Shown here: positions 6,803 through 15,799 of the stretch, one piece after another | Position numbering within the stretch: position 1 is the first letter of the stretch | How the letters are laid out: each line of letters starts with the position of its first letter | Origin: JABDPF01 sp037384065 | GTDB lineage: Bacteria > Pseudomonadota > Gammaproteobacteria > Xanthomonadales > SZUA-36 | Reading direction: 5' to 3' | Length of the DNA: 64,000 bases | Assembly: GCA_037384065.1 (NCBI GenBank) | Contig: JARROJ010000021.1 | Span: 1 to 64,000 of the forward strand | Notes under the pieces: generated by a model | Told to the model about the DNA's origin: nothing | Databases searched by the model: none | What the model saw: only the letters and a program-made list of their open reading frames with translations | Program-made: the position numbers and the translations under genes

Positions 6803-8833
6803 ATGCCAAGCGCAAACCTGCTCGTTGCAGACCGCTCACCCGAGTCTGCCGAGCATTTCAATTCCCTGCTCCGCAATTCCGGAATTAATATTCATGTGAC
6901 ACATGCTGCATCCAGCATGGACGTCAAGCGCATTCTGGACAGCGATCCGCCGGTACTGATCCTCTACGCCGAGGCCGACGAGAACGACGCGCCGATCGAG
7001 GAGGTCAGCGAACTGGCCACGGCGTTCGATGTGCCACTGGCCCTGATCACACCGATGGACGACCCGGACCGACTCGCACGCCTGTTGCGCGCGACCGCCT
7101 GCTACGTGATCGATGCAAATCAGGACGATCTGCTGAGAGCCACCGTGGAGCGCCTGGTCCGGGCCAGCGAAAACGCACGACTGTATGCCGGCCGCCAACA
7201 GTACCTCGAGGAACTCGAACACCGTTACAACCTGTTGCTGGATTCGTCACGTGACGCCATCGCGTACATCCACGAAGGCCTGCACGTGTACGCCAACCGC
7301 GCCTACCTGGAAATCCTGCGGCTCGGCGACGAGAGCGAGACGGCCGCCCTGTCGTTGCTCGAACTGATCAAGCCGCGTGATGCGAACACCAATCTGAAAA
7401 CGCTGCTCAAGGGGCTCGGCAAGGGACAATTCCCGGCCGCCCCGCTCGAAGTCATGGTCACCCGCCCCGACGGCACCGACTTCGAAGCGGAACTCGTGTT
7501 TTCCGCCGCGCGGTTCGACGGCGAGGACTGCACCCAGATGATGCTGCAGCGCAAGGATGCCGCCAGCGAACTCGCCACCGAACTGGAGCGGATGCGGATT
7601 TCCGACCCGGTGACCCGCATGCTCAACCGGACGGCATTTTCCGAGCAGCTCGACGAGTGCATTCGAACCGACAGTCACGACGCGGTCGCGGCCGTGATGT
7701 ACCTCGAACCGGACGAGTTCGAGAAACTCCAGGAAGAGTTGCCGGCCGACGCCGCCGACGCCTTCCTGGCGGATTTTGCCGACACCATCCGCAACTGCAT
7801 CGGCCCCGACGATACGGCGGGGCGCGTAACGGATCACGGGATCGCCGTCCTGGCGCACCGCTCGCACATGGCCGATGTCGAAGCGATGGCGAACAACATC
7901 ATCAAGACCTACCACAGCCACGTCGTCGACATCGACGATCGAGCGCTTTCCACGTCGTGCAGCATCGGCGTCGCGAACATCGGCCGGCTCTCGACCGACG
8001 CGGCCGAGGTCATCGCCAATGCGCGCCAGGCGCATGCGGATGCGGCGACCCGGGGCGACGCGTTCGAGATCTTCCGGCCCCAACTCACCGCGGTCGAGAG
8101 TCCGGACGGTGAGGAGTCGTGGCTGCAGCGCATTCGCGGCGGACTCGAGAACCACGATTTCTACACCGTTCAGCAATCGATCGTGGACCTCGACGGTTCC
8201 GGCGACCAGATCATGGAGAACATCGTGTTTCTGAGCGACGAGGGCGACGACCACGCGGCCCCGGCGTTTCAGGCGATCGCCGAGCGCCACGATCTGGCGG
8301 GCGCCATCGATCGCAGCGTCATCCCCGGCCTGCTCAAGACCTTCGTCGAGCAACGCGAGCGCCAGGTGCTCAACATCAGCAGCAACTCGATCCTCGATTA
8401 CGCCTTTCCGGGCTGGCTCGCCGAGCAGATGAAGGCGGCCTGCGTGGAGGGCAGCAAGATCATCCTGCAGATCTCTTCGGCCGCCGCCCTGAACAACCTC
8501 AGGCCGGCGCAACGCCTGATGCGCGAACTCAGCCCGCTCGGCTGCGATCTGTCGGTCTGCCAGTTCGACAACGAACGCCGAACGCTGCAACTGCTCGAGC
8601 ACCTCGACGCCCGCTACATCAAGTTGCAGCACGCGCTCACCCAGGACCTCCTCTCGGACACCCAACGCCAGGAAGCCATTCGGCAGATCGTCGAAGTGGC
8701 GGAGCAGCACGAGGTAACCGTTATCGCGGACGAAGTCGCCGACACGTCCAGCCTCGCGGTACTCTGGCAATGCGGCGTCAAGTTGATTTCGGGGGCGTTC
8801 CTGAGCGAGTCATCCCAGGTCATTGCCCAGTAA
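6803..8833 (+). CDS. FimX-like protein: REC-PAS-degenerate GGDEF-degenerate EAL
   Basis: A 676-residue cytoplasmic protein. Residues about 1-125 form a receiver-like domain; about 140-255 a PAS domain (LLDSSRDAIAYIHEG); about 265-425 a GGDEF fold; about 430-676 an EAL fold. The GGDEF signature is replaced by VTDHGI, the EAL triplet by ENI, and DDFGTG by QFDNER, so neither cyclase nor phosphodiesterase activity is expected. This order and the C-terminal SLAVLWQCGVKLISGAFL closely recall Pseudomonas FimX, a c-di-GMP receptor controlling type IV pilus assembly and twitching. A strong AAGGAGG precedes the ATG. The stop overlaps gluQ. Confidence 0.82.
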   Translation: MPSANLLVADRSPESAEHFNSLLRNSGINIHVTHAASSMDVKRILDSDPPVLILYAEADENDAPIEEVSELATAFDVPLALITPMDDPDRLARLLRATACYVIDANQDDLLRATVERLVRASENARLYAGRQQYLEELEHRYNLLLDSSRDAIAYIHEGLHVYANRAYLEILRLGDESETAALSLLELIKPRDANTNLKTLLKGLGKGQFPAAPLEVMVTRPDGTDFEAELVFSAARFDGEDCTQMMLQRKDAASELATELERMRISDPVTRMLNRTAFSEQLDECIRTDSHDAVAAVMYLEPDEFEKLQEELPADAADAFLADFADTIRNCIGPDDTAGRVTDHGIAVLAHRSHMADVEAMANNIIKTYHSHVVDIDDRALSTSCSIGVANIGRLSTDAAEVIANARQAHADAATRGDAFEIFRPQLTAVESPDGEESWLQRIRGGLENHDFYTVQQSIVDLDGSGDQIMENIVFLSDEGDDHAAPAFQAIAERHDLAGAIDRSVIPGLLKTFVEQRERQVLNISSNSILDYAFPGWLAEQMKAACVEGSKIILQISSAAALNNLRPAQRLMRELSPLGCDLSVCQFDNERRTLQLLEHLDARYIKLQHALTQDLLSDTQRQEAIRQIVEVAEQHEVTVIADEVADTSSLAVLWQCGVKLISGAFLSESSQVIAQ

Positions 8834-9740
8834 ACCGGGGCCAGCGGCGCCCACCGGGCCGACCGGCCGGTTCGCCCCGTCGCCGACCGGCGACCTGCAC
8901 TTCGGATCCCTGGTCGCGGCCGTGGCCAGCTTCCTGGAGGCGAAATCGCGCGGCGGCCAATGGCTCGTTCGCATCGAGGACATCGACCCGCCGCGCGAGG
9001 TGGCGGGCAGCGCAGAGCGGATTCTTGCCGCACTGCAGGCCTTTGGCCTGCGCTCCGACCGGCCGGTCGTTTTCCAGAGCCAGCGCACCGCGGCTTACCG
9101 TGCAGCGCGTGACCGCCTTCTGGCGGAAGGCAAGGCGTTCTGGTGCGGGTGCAGCCGCGCCGACCTGCCGGCATCGGGCGTGTACCCCGGCACCTGCCGC
9201 AGCGGACTGCCCGCGGGCAAGTCGCCCCGATCCGTCCGCTTGCGCGTCGACGATGCGACCGTCCGGTTTCGCGACGCCATCCAGGGCGAGATTTCCGAAC
9301 ACCTGCCGGCGACCGTCGGCGACTTCGTCATCTGGCGCGCCGACGACCTGCCCGCCTACCAGTTGGCGGTGGTCGTCGACGACGCCTGGCAGGGCGTCGA
9401 CGAATGCGTTCGCGGCCATGACCTGCTGGCGTCGACGGCGCGCCAGATTCAGGTTGCGCGCGCGCTGGGGCTGTCCGTGCCCCGTTACGCGCACCACCCG
9501 GTCGCCACGACCCCGGACGGTCGCAAACTGGCCAAGCGGCTGCGCTCCGACCCCCTGGAAAGACAGGCCCGCGGCGCGACCCTGCGGCTGGCGCTCGACC
9601 TGCTCGGCCAGCGACCGCCGACCGGCCTGACGCTTGCCGAACTCTGGCGCTGGGCGCTGTCGCACTGGCGCCTCGATCGCGTGCCGCGCCGTGCGGCCGT
9701 CGAGATGCCGCCCGCTGAACGCGGGGCGCGGGTCCGCTGA
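8823..9740 (+). CDS. gluQ: Glutamyl-Q tRNA(Asp) synthetase
   Basis: A 305-residue truncated GluRS paralogue that glutamylates queuosine at position 34 of tRNA(Asp). Class I signatures are RFAPSPTGDLHFGSL (HIGH region) and GRKLAKR (KMSKS region). The zinc site C-x-C...Y...C is in CGCSRADL...YPGTCR. There is no anticodon-binding domain, as expected. The reading starts at TTG 8823, 11 bases inside the end of the FimX-like gene. No in-frame ATG occurs before the HIGH motif, so a rare start codon and coupling to the upstream gene are likely. Confidence 0.93.
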   Translation: MPSKPGPAAPTGPTGRFAPSPTGDLHFGSLVAAVASFLEAKSRGGQWLVRIEDIDPPREVAGSAERILAALQAFGLRSDRPVVFQSQRTAAYRAARDRLLAEGKAFWCGCSRADLPASGVYPGTCRSGLPAGKSPRSVRLRVDDATVRFRDAIQGEISEHLPATVGDFVIWRADDLPAYQLAVVVDDAWQGVDECVRGHDLLASTARQIQVARALGLSVPRYAHHPVATTPDGRKLAKRLRSDPLERQARGATLRLALDLLGQRPPTGLTLAELWRWALSHWRLDRVPRRAAVEMPPAERGARVR

Positions 9741-9760
9741 TCACAGCGCCACGCTTCCGT

Positions 9761-9766
9761 TATAAT
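9761..9766 (+). promoter_or_regulatory. Consensus -10 box (TATAAT) upstream of accA
   Basis: A perfect TATAAT lies in the 40-base gap after gluQ. The hexamer 17-18 bases upstream (CTGATC/TGATCA region) is a poor -35. It suggests accA has its own promoter, with a transcription start near 9773. Confidence 0.45.
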
Positions 9767-9792
9767 CGAGCGTCACCCGCATGAGCGACGCC

Positions 9793-10749
9793 ATGAACGC
9801 CAACTACCTCGACTTCGAGCAACCCATCGCCGAACTTCAGGCCAAGATTGACGAACTCCGGAACGTCGGTTCCGACAATGCGATCAATCTCGACGAGGAA
9901 ATCCAACGCCTGCAGGCGAAGATGCGGCAGAAAATCAAGGGCATCTTCAAGGACCTTACGCCCTGGCAGATCTCGCAACTGAGTCGCCATCCGCTGCGGC
10001 CCTACACGCTGGACTACATCGAGAAGATCTTCGAGGAGTTCCACGAATTGCACGGCGACCGCGCGTTTGCCGACGACCACGCGATCGTCGGCGGGCTGGG
10101 CCGCTTCCGCGGTCGCGCCGTGGTGCTGATCGGTCACCAGAAGGGCCGCGACACCAAGGCCAAGATTTTCCGTAATTTCGGCATGCCGCGCCCGGAGGGT
10201 TACCGCAAGGCGTTGCGGCTGATGCACATGGCGGCCCGGTTCCGTCTGCCACTGCTCACGTTCATCGACACGCCCGGCGCCTACCCCGGCGTGGGCGCCG
10301 AGGAGCGCGGGCAATCCGAAGCCATCGCACGGAACCTCGAGGTGCTTTCCAGCCTGCCCGTCCCCATCGTCTGCACGATCGTCGGCGAAGGCGGATCGGG
10401 CGGCGCGCTGGCCATCGGGGTCGGCGACCGGGTCAACATCCTCGAATACAGCACGTACTCCGTGATTTCCCCCGAGGGTTGCGCGTCGATCCTCTGGAAA
10501 GACGCGGCGATGGCCGAGGAAGCGGCGTCCGCGCTCGGCATCACCTCGGGCCGGCTGAAGCAACTCGGCCTGGTCGACGAAGTCATCCCGGAACCGCTGG
10601 GTGGGGCGCACAAGGAGCCCGACGAGGTTGCGCAGCGCATCGCCGACTGCATCGAGAACCAGCTGGATGAACTCGGCGCCATGGAAACGGATGCCCTGCT
10701 CGACCGGCGGTATGAGCGCCTGCTCGGCTACGGAGAGTTCAACGGCTGA
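9793..10749 (+). CDS. accA: Acetyl-CoA carboxylase carboxyltransferase subunit alpha
   Basis: A 318-residue AccA, which with AccD transfers CO2 from biotinylated AccB to acetyl-CoA, making malonyl-CoA. Family signatures include FRNFGMPRPEGYRKALRLM, FIDTPGAYPGVGAEERGQ and the oxyanion-hole glycines in GEGGSGGALAIGVGD. The start MNANYLDFEQP matches the E. coli N-terminus (MSLNFLDFEQP). An ATG four codons upstream at 9781 is also possible but would leave almost no leader after the TATAAT box. Confidence 0.97.
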   Translation: MNANYLDFEQPIAELQAKIDELRNVGSDNAINLDEEIQRLQAKMRQKIKGIFKDLTPWQISQLSRHPLRPYTLDYIEKIFEEFHELHGDRAFADDHAIVGGLGRFRGRAVVLIGHQKGRDTKAKIFRNFGMPRPEGYRKALRLMHMAARFRLPLLTFIDTPGAYPGVGAEERGQSEAIARNLEVLSSLPVPIVCTIVGEGGSGGALAIGVGDRVNILEYSTYSVISPEGCASILWKDAAMAEEAASALGITSGRLKQLGLVDEVIPEPLGGAHKEPDEVAQRIADCIENQLDELGAMETDALLDRRYERLLGYGEFNG

Positions 10750-10761
10750 CGGTACGCCACC

Positions 10762-12129
10762 GTGAATGCCCGGCGCCAGGGGGAATTCAGCAGGGAACGC
10801 CTGCTCGAGCACATCGCCCGCCTGCCGCGACCGCGGCGCTACTGGGTCGGGTTCAGCGGCGGCGCCGACTCCACGGCCCTGCTGCAGGCGCTCTTTGAAA
10901 GCCGTGACCGCCTCGCAGCGCCGCTCCACGCCATCCACTTCCACCATGGTTTACAGCCTTCAGCCGACGCCTGGCTGATGCACTGCGAAGCGTTCTGCCG
11001 GGAACGCGGCATTCCGTTTCGCGGCGAACGCCTGGAAATCGCTGCGGACACGCGCAGCAGCCCGGAAGAAGCCGCGCGCAAGGCGCGCTACCGGGTCGCC
11101 GCACGGCTGTTGCGCGCCGAGGAACTGTTGCTGACCGCACATCACCTGCAGGATCAGGCCGAAACGCTGTTTCTCAACCTCATGCGAGGCAGCGGCATCG
11201 AAGGCCTGGCCGGCATTCCGCCACTGCGCAAACTGGGACGCGGCTGGGTCGGTCGTCCGCTGCTCGAGGTCGAACGGACGGAACTCGAACGCTGGCTGCG
11301 CGAGCGCGCGATCGAGTGGCTCGAAGATGCGTCGAACGCGGACGTCGCCTTCGACCGCAATTTCCTGCGCCATGAACTGTTTCCGCTGCTCGAGACTCGA
11401 TGGCCGGGGCTGGACCGGCGCCTGGCCCGCACCGCCCGGCATGCCCGCCAGTCGGCCGCCGCGATGGCGGGGTTCATCGGCCACCGGACCGGCGAACTGC
11501 TGGACGATTCGATCCGCTTGCCGGTCCGCGCCCTGCTCGAACTGGACCCGGCGGTCCGTTCGCTGATCCTGCGTGAGTGGTTGCGGCGCAACGAACTCCC
11601 GGCGCTGCCGGAAACCCGGATCAACGAATTCCTGCAGCAACTGGCCGGCGCCGGTTCGGCCCGCCACGCCGAGGTGCGCTGGGGCGACTGGATGATCAAG
11701 CGCTATCGCGACGACCTCTGGTTGCACCCGTGCCTGCCCGAACTCGCCTGCGCCGCGTCGCAATGGCAAAATGCGGGGCGCGTGACCCTCGGAGCAGCGT
11801 CCGGTACGCTGTCGCTTACGGATCAGAGCATTTCGCCGCCGGGCGGTTGGACGGTCGGCCCGCGGCGCGTCGGCGCCCGCTTTCGTCAGACCGTGGATGG
11901 CCCGAGCAGGACGCTCAAGCACTGTTTCCAGGCCTGCGGCGTTCCACCGTGGCTGCGCCCCGCGGTGCCCGTCCTGTACTGGGATGACGAACCGGTTGCG
12001 CTCGGCGACGGGCTCGTCTCCGACCGACTGCGTCGCTGGCTGGACGCCCACGAGGTGGCTCTGTCGTGGCGCCCGAACGAACCCGTGCTCGAACGGATCC
12101 GCGAGCACTGTCGCATCACGAGACTCTGA
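10762..12129 (+). CDS. tilS: tRNA(Ile)-lysidine synthetase TilS
   Basis: A 455-residue TilS that adds lysine to C34 of the tRNA(Ile) CAU anticodon. The N-type ATP pyrophosphatase P-loop is SGGADS (residues 32-37). HHGLQP, then HHLQDQAETLFLNLMRGSG and DASNADVAFDRNFLRHELFP, are hallmark TilS stretches. The C-terminal domain contains GARFRQ. The start is GTG, 12 bases after accA, as in the E. coli accA-tilS arrangement. Confidence 0.95.
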   Translation: MNARRQGEFSRERLLEHIARLPRPRRYWVGFSGGADSTALLQALFESRDRLAAPLHAIHFHHGLQPSADAWLMHCEAFCRERGIPFRGERLEIAADTRSSPEEAARKARYRVAARLLRAEELLLTAHHLQDQAETLFLNLMRGSGIEGLAGIPPLRKLGRGWVGRPLLEVERTELERWLRERAIEWLEDASNADVAFDRNFLRHELFPLLETRWPGLDRRLARTARHARQSAAAMAGFIGHRTGELLDDSIRLPVRALLELDPAVRSLILREWLRRNELPALPETRINEFLQQLAGAGSARHAEVRWGDWMIKRYRDDLWLHPCLPELACAASQWQNAGRVTLGAASGTLSLTDQSISPPGGWTVGPRRVGARFRQTVDGPSRTLKHCFQACGVPPWLRPAVPVLYWDDEPVALGDGLVSDRLRRWLDAHEVALSWRPNEPVLERIREHCRITRL

Positions 12130-12131
12130 AA

Positions 12132-12371
12132 ATGAAAACGCAAAAAGACGAATTACCCGATTTCGAGAAATCGCTGGCCGAGCTCGAGACACTCGTCGAG
12201 CAACTCGAATCCGGTGAGCTCAGCCTCGACGAATCGCTTCGGCGGTTCAAGCGCGGGGTCGAACTCACCCGCCACTGCCAGGGCGTGCTGGACAAAGCAC
12301 AGCAGACGGTGGAGAAACTTCTCGATAACGACGACGAGTCGACGGCGGCTCCCTTCGATGACGAAAACTGA
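12132..12371 (+). CDS. xseB: Exodeoxyribonuclease VII small subunit
   Basis: A 79-residue helical protein with the XseB core DFEKSLAELETLVEQLESGELSLDESLRRFKRGVEL. It partners XseA (not in the window) in ssDNA degradation. It begins 2 bases after tilS and overlaps ispA by 14 bases, the conserved xseB-ispA-dxs order. Confidence 0.95.
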   Translation: MKTQKDELPDFEKSLAELETLVEQLESGELSLDESLRRFKRGVELTRHCQGVLDKAQQTVEKLLDNDDESTAAPFDDEN

Positions 12372-13248
12372 CGCAGCCCGGCTGGCCGCCGCGTGGCAGG
12401 CCCGTTTCGACGGCGTCCTGGATCGCCACCTGCCGCCCGAGGACACCGAGCCGCAAGCGCTGCACCGCGCCATGCGCTACGCCGCTCTGGGCGGCGGCAA
12501 ACGGTTCCGGCCGGTGCTCACCTACGCATCCGGGCATGCGCTCGAGGTGCCACAGGCGCGTCTCGACCCGATGGCGGCCGCCATCGAACTGATCCATGCC
12601 TACTCGCTGATCCACGACGACCTGCCGGCGATGGATGACGACGACCTGCGGCGCGGGCGGCCGACCTGTCACCGGGCGTTCGACGAGGCGACGGCGATTC
12701 TCGCGGGCGACGCCCTGCAGGCGCTCGCGTTCGAGGTCCTGGCGGCCGAACTGCCGGCGGACCGGCCGAGCAGCCTGGAGGTCGTCCTGACGATCGCGGC
12801 AGCCTGTGGATCGACCGGAATGGCCGGTGGCCAGGCGCTGGACCTCGCGGCCGTCGGCCGCACGCTGTCCGAAACGGATCTGAACACCATGCATCGCCTG
12901 AAGACCGGCGCCCTGATCCGCGCCGCCGTCGAAACGCCCTGCATTCTCGCCGGCGCCGATGCCGCGGTGCGCGACAACCTGTCGGGCTATGGCGATTGCG
13001 TCGGGCTCGCGTTCCAGGTCCACGACGACATCCTGGACATCACGGGCTGCAGCGAGCGCACCGGCAAGAACACCCTGGCGGACGCCGCGCTGGACAAGCC
13101 GACGTTTCCGTCCATTCTCGGGCTCGACGCGTCACGGCGCGCGGCGCGCGACCTGCGGGACCGCGCCATCGCCCACCTGGAAGCCGTCCCGGGCGACACG
13201 TCCGTACTCGCCTGGCTGGCGGATTACGTCATCCGCCGGGATCACTGA
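12358..13248 (+). CDS. ispA: Farnesyl diphosphate synthase (geranyltranstransferase)
   Basis: A 296-residue short-chain polyprenyl synthase condensing IPP with DMAPP and GPP. GGGKRFRPVL, the first aspartate-rich motif in HDDLPAMDDDDLRRGRPTCH, TGALIRAAV and the second motif VHDDILDITG are present. The ATG at 12358 lies inside the end of xseB, indicating translational coupling. The product feeds ubiquinone, heme A/O (ctaB in this window) and undecaprenyl synthesis. Confidence 0.95.
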   Translation: MTKTDAARLAAAWQARFDGVLDRHLPPEDTEPQALHRAMRYAALGGGKRFRPVLTYASGHALEVPQARLDPMAAAIELIHAYSLIHDDLPAMDDDDLRRGRPTCHRAFDEATAILAGDALQALAFEVLAAELPADRPSSLEVVLTIAAACGSTGMAGGQALDLAAVGRTLSETDLNTMHRLKTGALIRAAVETPCILAGADAAVRDNLSGYGDCVGLAFQVHDDILDITGCSERTGKNTLADAALDKPTFPSILGLDASRRAARDLRDRAIAHLEAVPGDTSVLAWLADYVIRRDH

Positions 13249-13301
13249 GGTCGCGGGCGCGACGATGGCGGCGGGTCCGCAACGCAGCTAAAATACGCCG
13301 C

Positions 13302-15203
13302 ATGAACAGCGAGCAATACCCCTACCTGAGTCGGATCCGATCACCCGCCGACCTGCGCGAATTCGACGAGGAAGTGCTGCCGGAGGTCGCAGACGACCTG
13401 CGCCGCTACCTGATCGAATCGGTTGCCGCGAGCGGCGGACATTTCGGCGCCGGACTGGGGTGCGTCGAGCTGACGGTCGCCCTGCACTTCCTGTACGACA
13501 CGCCCCATGACCGCATCGTCTGGGACGTCGGCCACCAGGCCTATCCGCACAAGATCCTGTGCGAGCGGGCGGCCTCGATCACCACGATCAAGAAGCACCA
13601 GGGACTGGCGCCGTTCCCGAAGCGCGAAGAGAGCGAATACGACACCTTCGGCACCGGCCATTCGTCCACCTCGATCAGCGCCGCGCTCGGCATGGCGCTG
13701 GCCTCGGCCTATCGCGAAGAGGACCGGCGCTGTGTCGCGGTCATCGGCGACGGCGCGATGACCGCCGGCATGGCCTATGAAGCGCTCAATCACGGCGGCG
13801 ACCTCGACCGCAACCTGCTGGTGATCCTCAACGAAAACCAGATGTCGATTTCACCGAATGTCGGCGCGCTGACCAAGATGCTCGGCCGCCTGATGAGCGG
13901 ACCGACCGTGACCGGCATCCGGGAACGCAGCAAGAGCCTGATGCAGCGCGATTCGCGCACCTGGCGTTTCATGAGTCGCTGGGAGGAACACATCAAGGGC
14001 ATGGTGATGCCGAGCACCCTGTTCGAGGAACTGGGTTTCAACTACCTGGGGCCGATCGATGGCCACGACCTGACCACGCTGGTACGAACGATTCGCACGG
14101 CGCGCGACGTCGACGGCCCGAATCTGCTGCACATCATCACGGAAAAAGGCCGGGGGTACGAGCCGGCCGAGAAGGACCCGGTCAAGTATCACGCCGTCGG
14201 CCCCTTCGATCCGGAGATGGGCGTCGTCTCACAGCCGCTTGCGGAGCCGAAGCCTCCCACCTACACCGAGGTCTTCGGCGATTGGTTGTGCGACATGGCC
14301 GAGCAGGACCCGTCGCTGCTGGCGATCACGCCGGCCATGCGCGAAGGCTCCGGCATGGTCGCGTTTCACGAACGGTTCCCGGAGCGTTTCTTCGACGTCG
14401 GAATCGCCGAGCAGCACGCCGTGACGCTGGCGGCCGGCATGGCCTGCGAAAACGTCCATCCGGTGGTCGCCATCTACAGCACCTTTCTGCAACGGGCCTA
14501 CGACCAGGTCATCCACGATGTCGCCCTCCAGAACCTGCCGGTCCTGTTTGCGATCGATCGCGCCGGCCTGGTCGGACCGGATGGACCGACCCATGCGGGC
14601 AGTTTCGATCTCAGCTTCCTGCGCTGTATTCCGAACCTGGTGATCATGGCGCCGTCCGACGAAAACGAGTGTCGGCGAATGCTGTATACCGGATTCCGGC
14701 ATCCCGGGCCCGCGGCGGTGCGCTACCCGCGCGGCCGCGGTCCCGGCGTTCCGCTGGACCCGGACATGCGCCGGATCCCGATCGGCAGGGCGCGAACCGT
14801 CCGCGACGGCGAACGGGTCGCCCTGCTCGCCTTCGGCAGCATGGTCGAACCCTGCCGCGAGGTGGCGGACCGTCTGGGCGCGACCCTGATCGACATGCGC
14901 TTCGTCAAGCCGCTGGATCGCGCCGCGATCCTGCAGGCCGCGGGCAGCCACGAGCGCCTGGTGACCGTCGAGGAGAACGCGGTTGCGGGTGGGGCCGGTA
15001 GCGCCGTCAACGAGGTGCTGGCGGCGGAAAACCTCGCCGTTCCGGTACTGAACCTCGGCCTTGCCGATACCTTCCTGCAACACGGCACGCGCGAAGAGGT
15101 GCTGCATCTCGCCGGCCTCGATCGCGAAGGCATTCTGGCCAGCGTTCAGCGCTTCATCGGTGATGCGCCATCCGGCGCCGGCGCCGCCGCGCGCGTTTCC
15201 TGA
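13302..15203 (+). CDS. dxs: 1-deoxy-D-xylulose-5-phosphate synthase
   Basis: A 633-residue thiamine diphosphate enzyme that condenses pyruvate and glyceraldehyde 3-phosphate, the first step of the MEP isoprenoid pathway. The N-terminal GGHFGAGLGCVELTVALH, the TPP motif GDGAMTAGMAYEALN...NENQMSIS, DVGIAEQHAVTLAAG and GPTHAGSFDLS are all intact. The start is the ATG at 13302; a TAAAAT at 13289-13294 could be a -10 element for a separate promoter in the 53-base gap after ispA. The last 58 bases overlap the convergent AlkB-like gene. Confidence 0.97.
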   Translation: MNSEQYPYLSRIRSPADLREFDEEVLPEVADDLRRYLIESVAASGGHFGAGLGCVELTVALHFLYDTPHDRIVWDVGHQAYPHKILCERAASITTIKKHQGLAPFPKREESEYDTFGTGHSSTSISAALGMALASAYREEDRRCVAVIGDGAMTAGMAYEALNHGGDLDRNLLVILNENQMSISPNVGALTKMLGRLMSGPTVTGIRERSKSLMQRDSRTWRFMSRWEEHIKGMVMPSTLFEELGFNYLGPIDGHDLTTLVRTIRTARDVDGPNLLHIITEKGRGYEPAEKDPVKYHAVGPFDPEMGVVSQPLAEPKPPTYTEVFGDWLCDMAEQDPSLLAITPAMREGSGMVAFHERFPERFFDVGIAEQHAVTLAAGMACENVHPVVAIYSTFLQRAYDQVIHDVALQNLPVLFAIDRAGLVGPDGPTHAGSFDLSFLRCIPNLVIMAPSDENECRRMLYTGFRHPGPAAVRYPRGRGPGVPLDPDMRRIPIGRARTVRDGERVALLAFGSMVEPCREVADRLGATLIDMRFVKPLDRAAILQAAGSHERLVTVEENAVAGGAGSAVNEVLAAENLAVPVLNLGLADTFLQHGTREEVLHLAGLDREGILASVQRFIGDAPSGAGAAARVS

Positions 15204-15799
15204 GCGGCAACCCGCCGAAACGTCAGATTGATGCGCGGTCCGACCGGACGGCGCGTTTTCGGCAGGCAGTGCTGGTACCGCGCCTGGCTGGCGCCCCGCA
15301 TCACCAGCAGGCTGCCGTGCGCCAGCACGAGTCGCGCCGAGGGCCGCTTGCCGGCGGCATCCGGCTTTCGGGGCCGTAACAGGAACGCCCGTTCGGCGCC
15401 GAGGCTGAGCGAAGCGATACACGGGTTCGGGCCGAGCTCGGGCTCGTCATCACTGTGCCAGCCCATGCTGTCCGCACCATCCCGGTACCCGTTCGCCAGC
15501 ACCGCGTTGAACGCGCAACCGGTCCGCCGCTCGATCGACCGGCGAAGCGCGCCGAGATCGCGCGGCCAGGGCCGTGGGCGCAGCGTCAGTCCGCTGTACC
15601 GGTACTCGGCGCCGGCATCCCCGTACCAGGCGATCAGCCGGGGTTGCCACATGCGACGGCCGAACAGCACGATTTCCCGGCGCTCCCAGTGGAGTCCGCG
15701 CCAGAGCACGTCCAGCAGGTGATCCGCCTCGCGCGGCGCAAGAAAGTCCGGCAGGTACCGGAACTCAGGCGTGTCCCAGGGCGCGCAGCTGTCGATCAT
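15146..15799 (-). CDS. AlkB-like Fe(II)/2-oxoglutarate dioxygenase
   Basis: A 217-residue AlkB-family protein. The iron ligands are in MGWHSDDE (HxD) and the distal His in YQHCLPK. The 2-oxoglutarate Arg pair is in RINLTFR. NAVLANGYRDGADSMGWHSDDE is typical of AlkB/ALKBH2-type DNA demethylases that repair 1-methyladenine and 3-methylcytosine. The start at 15799 lies 35 bases inside the upstream DUF2238 gene and the end overlaps dxs. An internal start cannot be excluded, because the overlap is long. Confidence 0.88.
   Translation of the reverse strand: MIDSCAPWDTPEFRYLPDFLAPREADHLLDVLWRGLHWERREIVLFGRRMWQPRLIAWYGDAGAEYRYSGLTLRPRPWPRDLGALRRSIERRTGCAFNAVLANGYRDGADSMGWHSDDEPELGPNPCIASLSLGAERAFLLRPRKPDAAGKRPSARLVLAHGSLLVMRGASQARYQHCLPKTRRPVGPRINLTFRRVAAQETRAAAPAPDGASPMKR

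Noticed and set aside
7247..8770. A 507-codon minus-strand open frame
   Set aside because: Antisense to the FimX-like gene; no domains and a composition typical of shadow frames.
12996..13301. An N-terminal extension of dxs overlapping ispA
   Set aside because: The family starts near MNSEQYPYLSRI at 13302; the extension has no similarity and reads through ispA.
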